Assembly: GCF_000160775.2 (NCBI RefSeq)
Contig: NZ_CM001024.1
Location: forward strand, 1,737,712 to 1,801,711
DNA length: 64,000 nt
Source: Aeromicrobium marinum DSM 15272
GTDB taxonomy: Bacteria; Actinomycetota; Actinomycetes; Propionibacteriales; Nocardioidaceae
Direction: 5' to 3'
The position numbers and the translations under genes were made by a program. Positions 27,520 through 37,500 of this stretch are shown here, piece by piece. A model generated the notes under the pieces. The model did no database searches. It saw nothing but the letters and a program-made list of their open reading frames with translations, and was not told the origin of the DNA. Positions within the stretch are counted from its first letter, which is position 1. Each line of letters opens with the position of its first letter.

Positions 27520-28275
27520 GTGACCGAGACCCGCACCGCCATCGTCACCGGAGCAGCCCGCGGCATCGGCGCCGGCGTCGCCCGACGCCTCGCCGCCGAC
27601 GGCCTCCAGGTCGCCGTGCTCGACCTCGACGCCGCCGACGCCCAGCCGGTCGTCGACTCGATCACCGAGGCAGGAGGCAAGGCCCTGGCCGTCGGGGCCG
27701 ACGTGTCCGACCCGGCCAGCGTCGACGCCGCCGTGGAGCAGGTCGTGGCCGAGCTCGGCGCCCCCACCGTGGTGGTCAACAACGCTGGCATCATCCGCGA
27801 CAACCTGCTGTTCAAGATGACCGTCGAGGAGTGGGACCTGGTCATGAACGTGCACCTGCGCGGCGCGTTCAACACCGTCAAGGCCACCCAGAAGCACATG
27901 ACCGAGGCGAAGTTCGGCCGGATCGTGAACCTGTCGTCGACCTCCGCCCTGGGCAACCGCGGGCAGGCCAACTACTCCGCGGCCAAGGCCGGCATCCAGG
28001 GACTCACCAAGACCCTCGCGATCGAGCTGGGCAAGTACGGCGTCACGGCCAACGCGATCGCCCCCGGTTTCATCCAGACCGACATGACGGCGGCGACCGC
28101 GGAGCGCATCGGCGTTCCGTTCGACGACTTCATCAAGTTCTCGGCCGACCAGATCCCGGTCGCCCGGGTGGGCCAGCCCGAGGACATCGCCCACGCGGTG
28201 TCGTTCTTCGTCAGCCCCGAGGCCGGATTCGTCTCCGGCCAGGTGCTGTACGTGGCGGGCGGACCGAAGGCCTGA
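27520..28275 (+). CDS. 3-oxoacyl-ACP reductase-like SDR (FabG family)
   Basis: A 251-residue classical SDR: TGAARGIG cofactor motif, NNAGIIRDNLLFKM, catalytic YSAAK (Tyr near residue 152) and TDMTAATAERIG substrate loop, as in FabG/PhaB reductases of 3-oxoacyl groups. The GTG start follows AAGGAG by a good spacing. It heads a plus-strand set with a phosphotransferase-like gene 1 nt after its stop and a tetR gene, and faces the acyl-CoA carboxylase operon. Confidence 0.88.
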   Translation: MTETRTAIVTGAARGIGAGVARRLAADGLQVAVLDLDAADAQPVVDSITEAGGKALAVGADVSDPASVDAAVEQVVAELGAPTVVVNNAGIIRDNLLFKMTVEEWDLVMNVHLRGAFNTVKATQKHMTEAKFGRIVNLSSTSALGNRGQANYSAAKAGIQGLTKTLAIELGKYGVTANAIAPGFIQTDMTAATAERIGVPFDDFIKFSADQIPVARVGQPEDIAHAVSFFVSPEAGFVSGQVLYVAGGPKA

Positions 28276-28276
28276 C

Positions 28277-29314
28277 ATGACCGACGCACCCCGCGGGCTC
28301 GACCTCGACGCACTCCGCACCTGGCTCACCCGGGAGGTGCCGGGGCTGCTCGGTGACGGCCCGTGGGAGGCGTCGCTCATCACCGGAGGCAAGTCCAACC
28401 TGACCTACCGGGTCGGGGACGGCACCACCGAGGTGGTCGTGCGGCGGCCCCCGCTGGGCCACGTGCTGGCGACGGCACACGACATGGGCCGCGAGCACCG
28501 GGTCATGTCCGCCCTGGCGGGCACGGCCGTGCCGGTGCCGCAGATGCACGCCCACTGCACCGACGACTCCGTCCTCGGCGCGCCGTTCTACGTGATGGAG
28601 CGGGTGTCCGGCACCCCCTACAACCGGGCCGAGCAGCTCGAGCCCCTCGGGGCCGAGCGGACCCGCGCGATCGCCGAGCAGCTGGTCCGCACCCTCGCCG
28701 ACCTGCACGCGGTCGATCCCGCGGAGGTCGGACTGGCGGACTTCGGTCGACCCGACGGCTACCTGGAACGCCAGCTGCGCCGGTGGAAGAAGCAGCTCGC
28801 GGCGTCGACCAGCCGGGAGCTGCCCGGCATGGACGAGCTCGTGGGCCGCCTCGAGGCCAGGGTGCCCGACTCCGGCGACGGCACCATCGTGCACGGCGAC
28901 TACCGCCTCGACAACGTCCTGGTCGACCGGTCCCCCGGGGGCGACGACCACATCACCGCGGTGCTGGACTGGGAGATGAGCACGCTCGGCGACCCGCTCA
29001 CCGATGTCGCGATCCTGCTGGCCTACCAGCAGCTCGCCCTCGTCGGGGGAGGTGACGCGGCCCTGGTGACCGACGCCCCCCGAGCCCCCGGCTACCTGTC
29101 CGCGGAGGAGATCCTGCAGCTGTACTCCACCGAGTCCGGTCGCGACGTCAGCACGATGGACTTCCACCTGGGCCTGGCGTTCTTCAAGCTCGCGGTGATC
29201 CTCGAGGGAATCCACCTGCGACACTCGCAGGGCCAGACCGTGGGAGCCGGGTTCGACGGCATCGGCGACATGATCGTGCCGTTGATCGACGCCGGACTGC
29301 GCGCCACTCGCTAG
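28277..29314 (+). CDS. Phosphotransferase (APH-like) of the acyl-CoA dehydrogenase-associated type
   Basis: A 345-residue protein-kinase-like fold: ITGGKSNLTYRVGD nucleotide loop, catalytic VHGDYRLDNVLVD (H-G-D-x4-N) and metal-binding DWEMSTLGDPLTD. Close relatives (ACAD10/FadE36-like N-domain) occur next to fatty-acid oxidation genes and phosphorylate hydroxyacyl-CoA intermediates; drug resistance is unlikely. It starts 1 nt after the fabG stop, so it is surely in the same operon. Confidence 0.87.
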   Translation: MTDAPRGLDLDALRTWLTREVPGLLGDGPWEASLITGGKSNLTYRVGDGTTEVVVRRPPLGHVLATAHDMGREHRVMSALAGTAVPVPQMHAHCTDDSVLGAPFYVMERVSGTPYNRAEQLEPLGAERTRAIAEQLVRTLADLHAVDPAEVGLADFGRPDGYLERQLRRWKKQLAASTSRELPGMDELVGRLEARVPDSGDGTIVHGDYRLDNVLVDRSPGGDDHITAVLDWEMSTLGDPLTDVAILLAYQQLALVGGGDAALVTDAPRAPGYLSAEEILQLYSTESGRDVSTMDFHLGLAFFKLAVILEGIHLRHSQGQTVGAGFDGIGDMIVPLIDAGLRATR

Positions 29315-29324
29315 GGTGAGGGCC

Positions 29325-29939
29325 GTGACGGCCCAGATCCTCGAACCGCGGCGGCGACCCACGCAGGAACGCAGCCGGGTCAAGTTCGACCAGCTGCTGG
29401 CGGAGTCGCGCGCGCTGCTGCTCGAGGTCGGATTCGAGTCGTTCACCTGCGAGGAGGTCGCCCACCGCGCCGGCCTCCCGATCGGCACGCTGTACCAGTT
29501 CTTCGCCAACAAGTACGTGATCGTCTGCGAGCTCGACCGGCAGGACGCCGTCGCCGTGCGCGAGGAGCTGGCGTCGTTCGCCGAGCAGCTCCCGACCCTG
29601 GACTGGTTGCGGTTCCTCGACCGGCTGATCGACCACATCGCCGCCCTGTGGGTCGCCGATCCGTCGCGCCGGGCGGTCTGGCACGCGGTCCAGTCCACCC
29701 CTGCCACCCGTGCGACCGCCGCGGTGACCGAACGTGAGCTGGGCGCAGAGGTGGCTCGTGTCCTGGCCCCGTTGACGCCGGGCACACCGCGTGTCCGCCG
29801 CAAGATCATCGGCGAGGTCATCGTGCATGTCGTCTACTCGATGCTCAACTTCTCCATCCGGGACGGCCAGGAGCACGCGGAGGCCGTCATCGAGCTCAAG
29901 CGGATGCTCGCCGCGTACCTCCTCAGCGCCGAGTCCTGA
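29325..29939 (+). CDS. TetR-family transcriptional regulator
   Basis: About 204 residues with N-terminal helix-turn-helix (FESFTCEEVAHRAGLPIGTLYQFFANKY) and a TetR-type C-terminal ligand domain. GTG 29325 is preceded by GGTGAGG; GTG 29316 is possible. It closes the fabG operon and may regulate it through the CTAAGC or TGAGG sites, which is inference. Its stop codon lies 5 bp before the left terminal repeat of nuclease cassette A. Confidence 0.85.
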   Translation: MTAQILEPRRRPTQERSRVKFDQLLAESRALLLEVGFESFTCEEVAHRAGLPIGTLYQFFANKYVIVCELDRQDAVAVREELASFAEQLPTLDWLRFLDRLIDHIAALWVADPSRRAVWHAVQSTPATRATAAVTERELGAEVARVLAPLTPGTPRVRRKIIGEVIVHVVYSMLNFSIRDGQEHAEAVIELKRMLAAYLLSAES

Positions 29940-29944
29940 CCCCT

Positions 29945-30035
29945 CCCCCCGCGCGAAGTTACGGAGCCGGCACGGCTCGTTGTCACTGGGCACGGCAGAT
30001 CTGCCGTGCCCAGTGACAACTTCCCGTGCTGTGCC
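29945..30035. repeat. Left inverted terminal repeat of cassette A
   Basis: Contains outer CGCGCGAAGTTACGGAGCC, then a perfect 42-bp palindrome (29979-30020) centred on AGATCT, then CCGTGC (30024-30029), which can re-pair with GCACGG (29970-29975) across a 3x3 loop. Could fold as a very stable hairpin and may also terminate tetR transcription. Confidence 0.9.
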
Positions 30036-30119
30036 TTGCCCTCGTCCCCACCCCGCCCGTCGTCCACACCCCCTCTTCGGCATCACCGCTGCCGATCGCC
30101 CGACGACCACACTCGCGAC

Positions 30120-31103
30120 ATGGACGACATCACGGCCGTCATCGAGGTGCTCGGCGGCAGCATCGAGCGTCACGAGATCCTCGACCTCGGATGGAACGAC
30201 CGCCAGATCGGCGAGGCGGTCCGGGGCGGGCTGCTGACCCGCATCCGCTACGGCACCTACGCCGCGACGACGGTGTGGGATCACTCGTCGCCCGGCCAGC
30301 GCCTGCAGATCCTGACGCGCGCGGTGATCGGAAAGCTCGGTCGGCACGTGGTGGCGAGCCATCACTCGGCCGCGGCGCTCCACGGCTTCGAGCTCTTCGG
30401 CGTCGACCTGGAGCGGGTGCACCTGACGCGCCTCGACGGTCGGACCGGACGCATCGACGCCGGTGTGCAGTACCACCGCGGCCGGCTCGACGAGACCGAG
30501 CTGATCGAGATCGACGGCTGCCTGGTCGTCCGGCCGGACCGCGCCGTCATCGAGTCCGCGTTGATCAGCGGAACGGAGTCGGCGATGGTGGTTGCTTCGT
30601 CATACCTGCGGGGCACCGGCGGCGGGCGCGGCGAGCTGCTGGAGGTGTTCGACGCGCACCACGCCGACTGGCCCGGCAGCATTGCCGCGCGGTCCGGGCT
30701 GGCGCGGGCCGATGCACGCTTCGAGTCCGTCGGTGAGGTCAGGACCGGACATCTGTTCCACCGGTTCGCCATCGAGGCGCCCGAACCGCAGTTCACGATT
30801 CTGGACGCCGGCGGTCGCTTCGTCGCGCGCTGCGACTTCGGCTGGCGCCGGCAACGGCACGTGGGCGAGTTCGATGGCATGGTGAAGTACGGGCGCCTCA
30901 ACCCCGATCCCGGCGATCCCGGCAGGGTGCTCGTGGGCGAGAAGCGACGCGAGGACGAGATCCGTGACCTCGGGTTCGGCGTGAGTCGCGTGACCTGGGC
31001 TGACCTCGCTCCCGGTCGAGCGGCAGCCACTGCGGCGCGGATCCGGGCGGACGTGGACCGCTCGGCCCGGATCACGGCTCATCGCCTCGCCGCCGGCGCG
31101 TAG
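30120..31103 (+). CDS. AbiEi-like winged-helix plus Vsr/DUF559-like nuclease-fold protein (cassette A)
   Basis: A 327-residue protein. The N-terminal region (GGSIERHEILDLGWNDRQIG, then LLTRIRYGTYAA) is the winged-helix of type IV AbiEi-like antitoxin-domain proteins; the middle (ASHHSAAALHGFELF) is also typical of that family. The C-terminus has an Asp near residue 239 (CDFGW), then EFDGMVKYG 11 residues on (Glu and Lys), the D-x10-E-x-D-G pattern of DUF559/Vsr-like endonucleases. No AbiEii toxin partner is adjacent. ATG 30120 chosen; the stop touches the right terminal repeat. Function unproven. Confidence 0.7.
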   Translation: MDDITAVIEVLGGSIERHEILDLGWNDRQIGEAVRGGLLTRIRYGTYAATTVWDHSSPGQRLQILTRAVIGKLGRHVVASHHSAAALHGFELFGVDLERVHLTRLDGRTGRIDAGVQYHRGRLDETELIEIDGCLVVRPDRAVIESALISGTESAMVVASSYLRGTGGGRGELLEVFDAHHADWPGSIAARSGLARADARFESVGEVRTGHLFHRFAIEAPEPQFTILDAGGRFVARCDFGWRRQRHVGEFDGMVKYGRLNPDPGDPGRVLVGEKRREDEIRDLGFGVSRVTWADLAPGRAAATAARIRADVDRSARITAHRLAAGA

Positions 31104-31193
31104 GCACGGCACGGCGACTTGTCACTGGGCACGGCAGATCTGCCGTGCCCAGTGACCATCTCCCGTGCCGGCTCCGTAACTTCGCGCGGGGGG
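31103..31193. repeat. Right inverted terminal repeat of cassette A
   Basis: Contains the same perfect 36-bp palindrome (31121-31156, starting GTCACTGGGC) and, at 31163-31193, the exact reverse complement of the left outer 31 bp. GGCACGG (31108-31114) can pair with CCGTGCC (31163-31169) to extend the stem. It ends 1 bp before the acpS stop codon. Confidence 0.9.
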
Positions 31194-31194
31194 G

Positions 31195-31584
31195 TCAGGC
31201 GGTGAGGGTGACGTGGGCGATCGCGTAGTCCGCGTCGTGGGAGAGCGAGACGTGCACCGTGTGGTCCGCCAGGTGGGTCGCCACCTTCCCGTGGAGCCGG
31301 ATGGCCGGCCGGTTCCAGGCGTCGGTGACGACCTCGACGAGGTGGTGCACGAACTCGTCCGTGACCGGGGGTCGGCCGTGGATCGATGCCGACCAGGCCT
31401 TGATGACGGCCTCCTTCGCCGCCCACCGGGCCGCGAGATGACGCTCCGGACCCGACGGGCGATCCCGCGCGTCACCCCGCTCCCCCGGGGTGAACGCGCG
31501 GTCGAACCGGCTGCCGGCCACCGCCAGCTGCTCGGCAAACGACGGCACGTGGACGAGGTCGACGCCGACTCCGACGACCGTCAC
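31195..31584 (-). CDS. acpS: Holo-[acyl-carrier-protein] synthase
   Basis: A 129-residue AcpS: VVGVGVDLVHVPSF (Mg-binding Asp), RWAAKEAVIKAW (conserved WxxKEA, Glu and Lys), and SLSHDADYAIAHV at the end. It transfers 4'-phosphopantetheine from CoA to the ACP domain of FAS-I. GTG start overlaps the FAS-I stop by 4 nt, so both are translated together, as in mycobacteria (fas-acpS). Its stop abuts cassette A. Confidence 0.95.
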   Translation of the reverse strand: MTVVGVGVDLVHVPSFAEQLAVAGSRFDRAFTPGERGDARDRPSGPERHLAARWAAKEAVIKAWSASIHGRPPVTDEFVHHLVEVVTDAWNRPAIRLHGKVATHLADHTVHVSLSHDADYAIAHVTLTA

Positions 31585-34500
31585 CGGCAGGCCGGTCCCG
31601 CGTAGACGCCGTCGTCACCCAGCCGGGCCTGCGGGTCGAGCAGCAGGGCCGCCTCCCGCGTCCGCACCTGCGCCTGACCCTCTCCGAGTCGGCGGTCGGC
31701 GGGCCGCTCGAACATCGGGTCACCGCCGTACATCGACCGCACCAGACGCAACCGGCCGTCGACGAGGCGGGCCTCGGCGCGCTCGAGGTACCCCTCGCGC
31801 TCGTCGGCCGGCAGCGTCGCGACGAACGCCGCGGGGTGCGCCAGGACGATCAGGCCGGCCACGTGACCGAACCCCAGGCTGGTCACGATGCCCGCCCGGA
31901 TCGCGCCCAGATCGAACGGACGGCGCAGCCACACGAGGTGCTCGTGCTCGGCGAGCACGTCGTCGACGCAGTCCAGGCTCCGGTTCGGCGGCACCAGTCC
32001 GGTCCGCATGACCTGGCACAGCCCGATCAGCTGGAAGGCGGCCGCGCCACCCTTCGCGTGTCCCGTCAACGACTTCTGCGAGACCACGAACAGCGGATTG
32101 CCCCGCGACCGTCCCAGCGCCGCCGCGAGCCGCTCGTGGAGCTCGGACTCGTTCGGGTCGTTGGCGGCCGTCGAGGTGTCGTGCTTCGACACCACGGCGA
32201 TGTCGTCGTGGGTCAGGCCCAGACGGTCCAGCGCCCGGCCGAGCGGCGACGTGTGGCCGCCGAGACCGGCCGCCAGCGCACCGATGCCCGGCGCAGGGAT
32301 CGAGGTGTGGACGCCGTCGCCGAACGACCCCGCGTAGGCCACGACGGCGTGGACCGGGAGGCCCGCGCGGAGTGCGACGTCGCCCCGGGCCAGCAGGATC
32401 GTGCCGCCGCCCTGGCTCTCGACGAACCCGCCCCGGCGGCGGTCGTTGGCGCGGCTGAGGTGCCGGTCGTCGATGCCCTTGGCCCGCATGGCCTCGGTGT
32501 CGGCGGTGGCCGACATGTCGGCGAAGCCCACGATGCCCTCGGCACTGAGGTCGTCGAAACCGCCGGCGACCACGACGTCGGCCTTGCCGAGCCGGATCTT
32601 GTCGACCCCCTCCTCCACCGAGACGGCGGTCGTCGCGCAGGCCGCCACCGGGTGGACCATCGCCCCGTAGGACCCCACGTAGGACTGCACCACGTGCGCG
32701 GCGATGACGTTCGGCAGGGCCTCCTGCAGGATGTCGTTGGCCTTGGCCTCCCCGAGCAACGTGTCGAGGTACAGCGACTGCATCGAGCTCATCCCGCCCA
32801 TGCCCGTGCCCTGGCTGTTGGCGACCAGCGCCGGGTGGACCCACCGCATCAGCTCGGCAGGGGTGAACCCGCTCGACAGGAAGGCGTCGACCGTGCACAC
32901 CAGGTTCCACAGCGCCACCCGGTCGACGGACTCGACCATCTCGGCCGGGACGCCCCACACGGTGGGGTCGAACCCGGTCGGGATCTGCCCACCCACCGTG
33001 CGGGTCAGCTGGGTGCGGCGCGGCACACGGATCTCGGTGCCGGCGGCACGGGTCACCTGCCACTCGCCGGCCGGGTCGGCCGGGTCGAGCGGGGCGATGA
33101 CCGTCCGCTCGGGGTCGGCCGACCGCATGGCGTCGGCCTCGGCCCGTGCGGACACGGTGAAGGTCAGGTCGTTCTCGAGGTAGACGCTCGCCAGCAACGG
33201 AATGCTGTGGTCGCGGACCGTGCCGTCGTCACCGAACGGCCGCACCCCGCAGGACTGGACGACCCGGTCGTGGAACCGCTCGTGCAGGTCCTCCTCTGCC
33301 ACGGTCTCGTCGGTCGCCGTGTCCAGCCAACCGCCGTTCTCCCACCGGACGAGTCCGGTCGTCCAGGCCAGCTCCAGCACGCCGGCCGCCGACAGCTCGG
33401 CCGAGACCTCGGCCTCGAAGCGGGTGCGGGCGGAGCCGTAGGGTCCCAGCTCGCCGGTACCGATGACGACCACCAGGTCCTCGGGTCGTGCGTCGATGGA
33501 CGCCCAGTCGACCGGCACCGAACGAACCGGCGCGGCCGGCGACGGCGCGAGTGCGGCGATCGTGGCCACCTCGCCGTCGCGGTCGTCCTCGACCGGCGCC
33601 TCCACGCCGGCCGCCAGGGCCTTGAGGTCGACGTCGGCGCCCATCAGCCCCCCGGTGAGGTCGACGGTGACCGGGGCGTCAGCCGCCGCGGCGCGGACCT
33701 CGTCGGTCACGGCGGCGAGCAGCTCGCCGGCCATCTCGTCGGTCGACCAGGTCCGGATGCCGGCGGCCTCGACCGCCTGCACGAGCGGGTCGTTGCCCCC
33801 CATCAGACCCGTGCCACGCACCCACCCGATGAGGGCGTGCACCAAGGTGACGCGGTCGGCCCAGCGCGGTTCGACCCGCCACTTCGCGACCACCGCGTCG
33901 AGCGCTGCCTTGGCCTCGCCGTACGCACCGTCACCACCGAAGGTGCCGCGGTTCGGGGAGCCGGGGAGCACCACGTGCAGGCGTGCGGCGAGGTCGTGGT
34001 CGCGTCCCGAGACGGCGAACCGTCCGATCATCCGCTCCACGGACCACACCAGCAGCCTCAGGTCGGTCTCGGACCGGCTGCCCGCATCGGTCAGGTCGCC
34101 CGAGACGCGTCCCGCCGCGAAGGGGAACAGCAGCGTCGGGGTCAAGGCCTCCTTGACGACCGTCGACACCCCGCCCGCGGTGGAGACCTGCTCGGCGGTG
34201 ATCCAATCGGTCACCGCGTCGACGTCGCCGAACGACGCGAGATTCGCCGGCACCAGCCACAGCCGGGCACCACCGGCCGCGCGCGCCCGGTACAGCTCGG
34301 TGAAGAACCTCAGCCGCGAGGCCGAGAGGGACGAGGACGTCGCGACGACGGTCGCGCCGCCGGCCAGCAGCCCGCCCACGAGATCGGCCGCGATCGAACC
34401 GGGACTCGCGCCGGTGACCACGGCCACGTCGGCGGCGAACGGTCCGGGACGGTCGTCGGCGGCGTCCGCGGCGATGCTCCGCAGGTGTCCGGCGGTCGCC

Positions 34501-37500
34501 TCGTCGGCCGCGAGGGCGGCCCAGTGGTCCGCCTGCCGGGCGACGACGTCACCGGTGCCGGTGAAGCATCCGTCGACCGTCTCGCCGCGCGCCACCCGCG
34601 CGACGTCCTCGCGGGCGCTGGCCCACCGGTCGTCGAGCAGCACGGCCCGCCGGTCGTCGAAGGCCGGCTGCACCCGCTGGGCCCAGTCACTGCCCAGCTC
34701 TGCCTCGACCAGCGCCACCAGACGGGTCTGCTCGTCGTCCCCGACCTGCTCCACGACGGCCGGGTTCAGTCCGAGCTTGTCGAGGATCACGCGGGCCGCC
34801 GAGGCCAGGGCCCCGTCCGGACCGGCGATGTGGGCCGTGAGCTCCTCGAGCGCCGCCACGTCGACCGTGCCGCCCTCTCCGCCCCCTGAGGACGGCAGGG
34901 CCACCGCGACACCGTGAGCCGCACCCACCTCGGTCACCGCGGCGTCGATGGCGGCGTCGACATCGGCGGCCGAGGCGACCGTGGCACCCCCCAGGTCGCC
35001 CCCTCGCACGCTGGCGCCCTCGCGGGTGCCCAGCGCGAGTGCGGCCAGGACGTGGCTCGCCCACCCGGGGCCGAGCTGCCAGACGGTCCCGACCCGCTCG
35101 GTGACGGCCTGCTGCTTGCGGCCGGTGGGGCCGAGCACCTTCTTGAGGTGGTCGCCGAGCGCCGCGGTGAGGACGGGCCCGAACGGTCGATAGCCGCGCG
35201 CGAGCGAACCGACCTGGTCGGCCAGCGCTGCCATGTCGGCCTCTGCGGCACCGTCGATCGCGCCGAGCGCCAGCTCGCCGCCCAGGTCGACGAGCAGCTG
35301 GTTGCGGCGCGACGACGCGCCGTCGCACAGCGACTCGATGGTGTCCGCAGCCCCGACCTGGTCGGGGCGCATCTTGGTCCACCACGCGATCAGCACGCGG
35401 GTCGCGTCGGCCGCCCCGAAGGGGAGGTCGTCGGGGCGCGGGGCGTCGGGAGCGGCCGTGGTGACGGCCGTGGCGGGCGCCGCGTCCACGGGAGCAGCCG
35501 GGCCGGCCGGCGCCGTGACGTCGTCGTCCTCTTCGGGGTCGGAGTCGGTCGCGAACACCACGAGGGCGTCCCGCTCGATGTTGAGCACCTGCACCGGCCC
35601 ACCGCGGCGGCCCGGGAGCTTCAGGGTCGAGCTGGCCAGGTTCGCGACGGTCGGCGACTGGCCGACCCCGATCTCGACGAACCGCTCGACCCCCAGACCC
35701 CCTTCGGCGACGGTGGTGAACAGCTGGTCCTGGGTCTCGATCCACCGCACCGGGCTGGCGAACTGCCAGGCCAGCAGCTCGATGAGCACCGTGCGACAGA
35801 GCTCACCGGGCCGATCCGCCCACGCGCTCCAGTCGGCCAGTACCTCCTGCAGGGGCGCCGAGTCGACCAGGTCGACGACGTCCTGCACGAAGGTCCGCTC
35901 CAGGCTGAAGGGGCGGGGCACCAGGTTCGGCACGTACCGGCCGATCAGGACGGTCGGGTCGATCGTCGCGGGCAGCAGCTCCTGCAGCCGCTCGCGGAAG
36001 TCGCCCACCCCTCCGTGCAGCACCCGTGAGTGGAACGGCACGTCGATGCCCGGCACGTAGATGAACGCACCCTTGCCACCGAACCGCTCCCGGCGTTCGG
36101 CGACATCGGCCTCGAGGGCCTTCAGCCCCCGGATCGAGCCGGCGAGGGCGTACTGGGAGTCGCGCAGGTTGTGGTTGACGATCTGCAGGAACTCTCCGGT
36201 GCGTGCGGCGATCCCGTCGACGTAGTCGGTGACGGTGGCGTCGTCGAGCCCGATCTGGGACGGGCGGATGGCCGCCAGGCGGTAGTCGCTGCGTCCCTGC
36301 TCGTCCCGTTCGACGAGCGTGTGCATGACCGAGCCGCGCTGGAACACCACCTCGACGACCGCCTCGAGCGGGATGACCCCCGACACGGCCGCGAGCGCGT
36401 TGTACTCGCCCACCGAGTGACCGGCGAGGACGGCACCCTCGACGAAGGCCCCCGCCTCGCGCAGCTCGGCCATCTGCGCCGACCCGAGCACGGCCATGGC
36501 GACCTGCGTGAACTGGGTCAGAAACAGCACGCCGTCGGGGTGGCGGTGGGTGGTGCCCTGCGCCACGATCGTCGTCGGGTTGTCGCGCACCACGGTGAGG
36601 ATGGAGAAGCCCAGAGCGGTCCGCGTGTGGGCGTCCGCGCGGTCCCAGACCTCGCGAGCGGCCTTCGACCGCTGGTACCCGGCCATGCCCATCCCGGCGT
36701 GCTGGATGCCCTGGCCGGGGAAGGCGTAGGCCGTGCGCGGCGGCGTGACCCGACCGCTGGCCGACATCACGAGGTCGCCGTCGCTGCGTGCTGTGACCTC
36801 GACGACCTCGGCCCCGGCGTCCAGACCCACGCGGTCGACCCGCAGATCGACCGTCGCGCCCGGGCGCAACGGCGCGAGGAAGCGGGTGGTCCACCCCTGC
36901 AGCGGACGACCGACCGCCTGCTGGGCCACAGCCGACAGCCACATGCCGTGCACGATCGGATCGCCCAGCCCGGCCAGCCGGGCGGCCGCATCGCTGGTGT
37001 GGATCGGGTTGTGGTCACCGGTCACGGCGGCGAACGCCCGCAGGTCGACCGGTGCACGGACCTGTTCCACCGCGCGGGTGCGCCGCGGGGTCGCGACGAC
37101 GTCACCGAGCACGCCGCCCGCGCGCTCGGGATCGGCGAGGGTCGCCGCGCCGGTACGGCCCCGCAGGGCGAAACGCTCGACGAGGGTGGCGACGGGACGG
37201 GTGCCGTCGGTCACGGCCACCTCGATCTTCACGACGCGTCCGACCTCGGTGTCCTCGACGCCGACCAGCGCCGCGTCGACGGCGAGGTCGGTGGACCCCA
37301 TCGGCAGATCTCCGGTCAGCGAGATGGTGTGGTCCAGGTGCACCAGATCGAGCATCCCCTCGATGACCGGGTGTCCGTCCGACGTGCGGGCATCGCCGAG
37401 GACCGCGAAGACGGCGGGCCACACCGGTCCCACGAGCGCATCGGGGGCGACGGGGCCGGGAACACGTCCGGTCGTGACGCCCGCGTGGTCGGCCGCCAGG

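Larger units (their letters stand above)
29945..31193. mobile_element. Palindrome-bounded nuclease cassette A
   Basis: A 1.25-kb unit with 91-bp inverted terminal repeats (29945-30035 and 31103-31193) that align without gaps at 82/91 positions by hand count. The outer 31 bp and an inner 36-bp perfect palindrome are identical in both ends. It contains one gene (30120-31103) and sits between the stop codons of convergent tetR (29939) and acpS (31195). No target-site duplication is seen, though CCTGACCCC occurs in both flanks. No transposase, integrase or IS motif is present. Confidence 0.7.

Noticed and set aside
28277..29314. Aminoglycoside resistance gene
   Set aside because: The APH-like fold lies in an operon with fabG and tetR and matches the acyl-CoA dehydrogenase-associated phosphotransferases, not drug kinases.
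30120..31103. A type IV toxin-antitoxin (AbiEi/AbiEii) pair
   Set aside because: Only the AbiEi-like domain is present, fused to a nuclease-like C-terminus; no nucleotidyltransferase toxin gene is adjacent in either cassette.
29945..31193. Classical insertion sequence or MITE
   Set aside because: No DDE, HUH or serine/tyrosine recombinase motif, no clear target-site duplication, and the terminal repeats are themselves palindromic, unlike IS ends.
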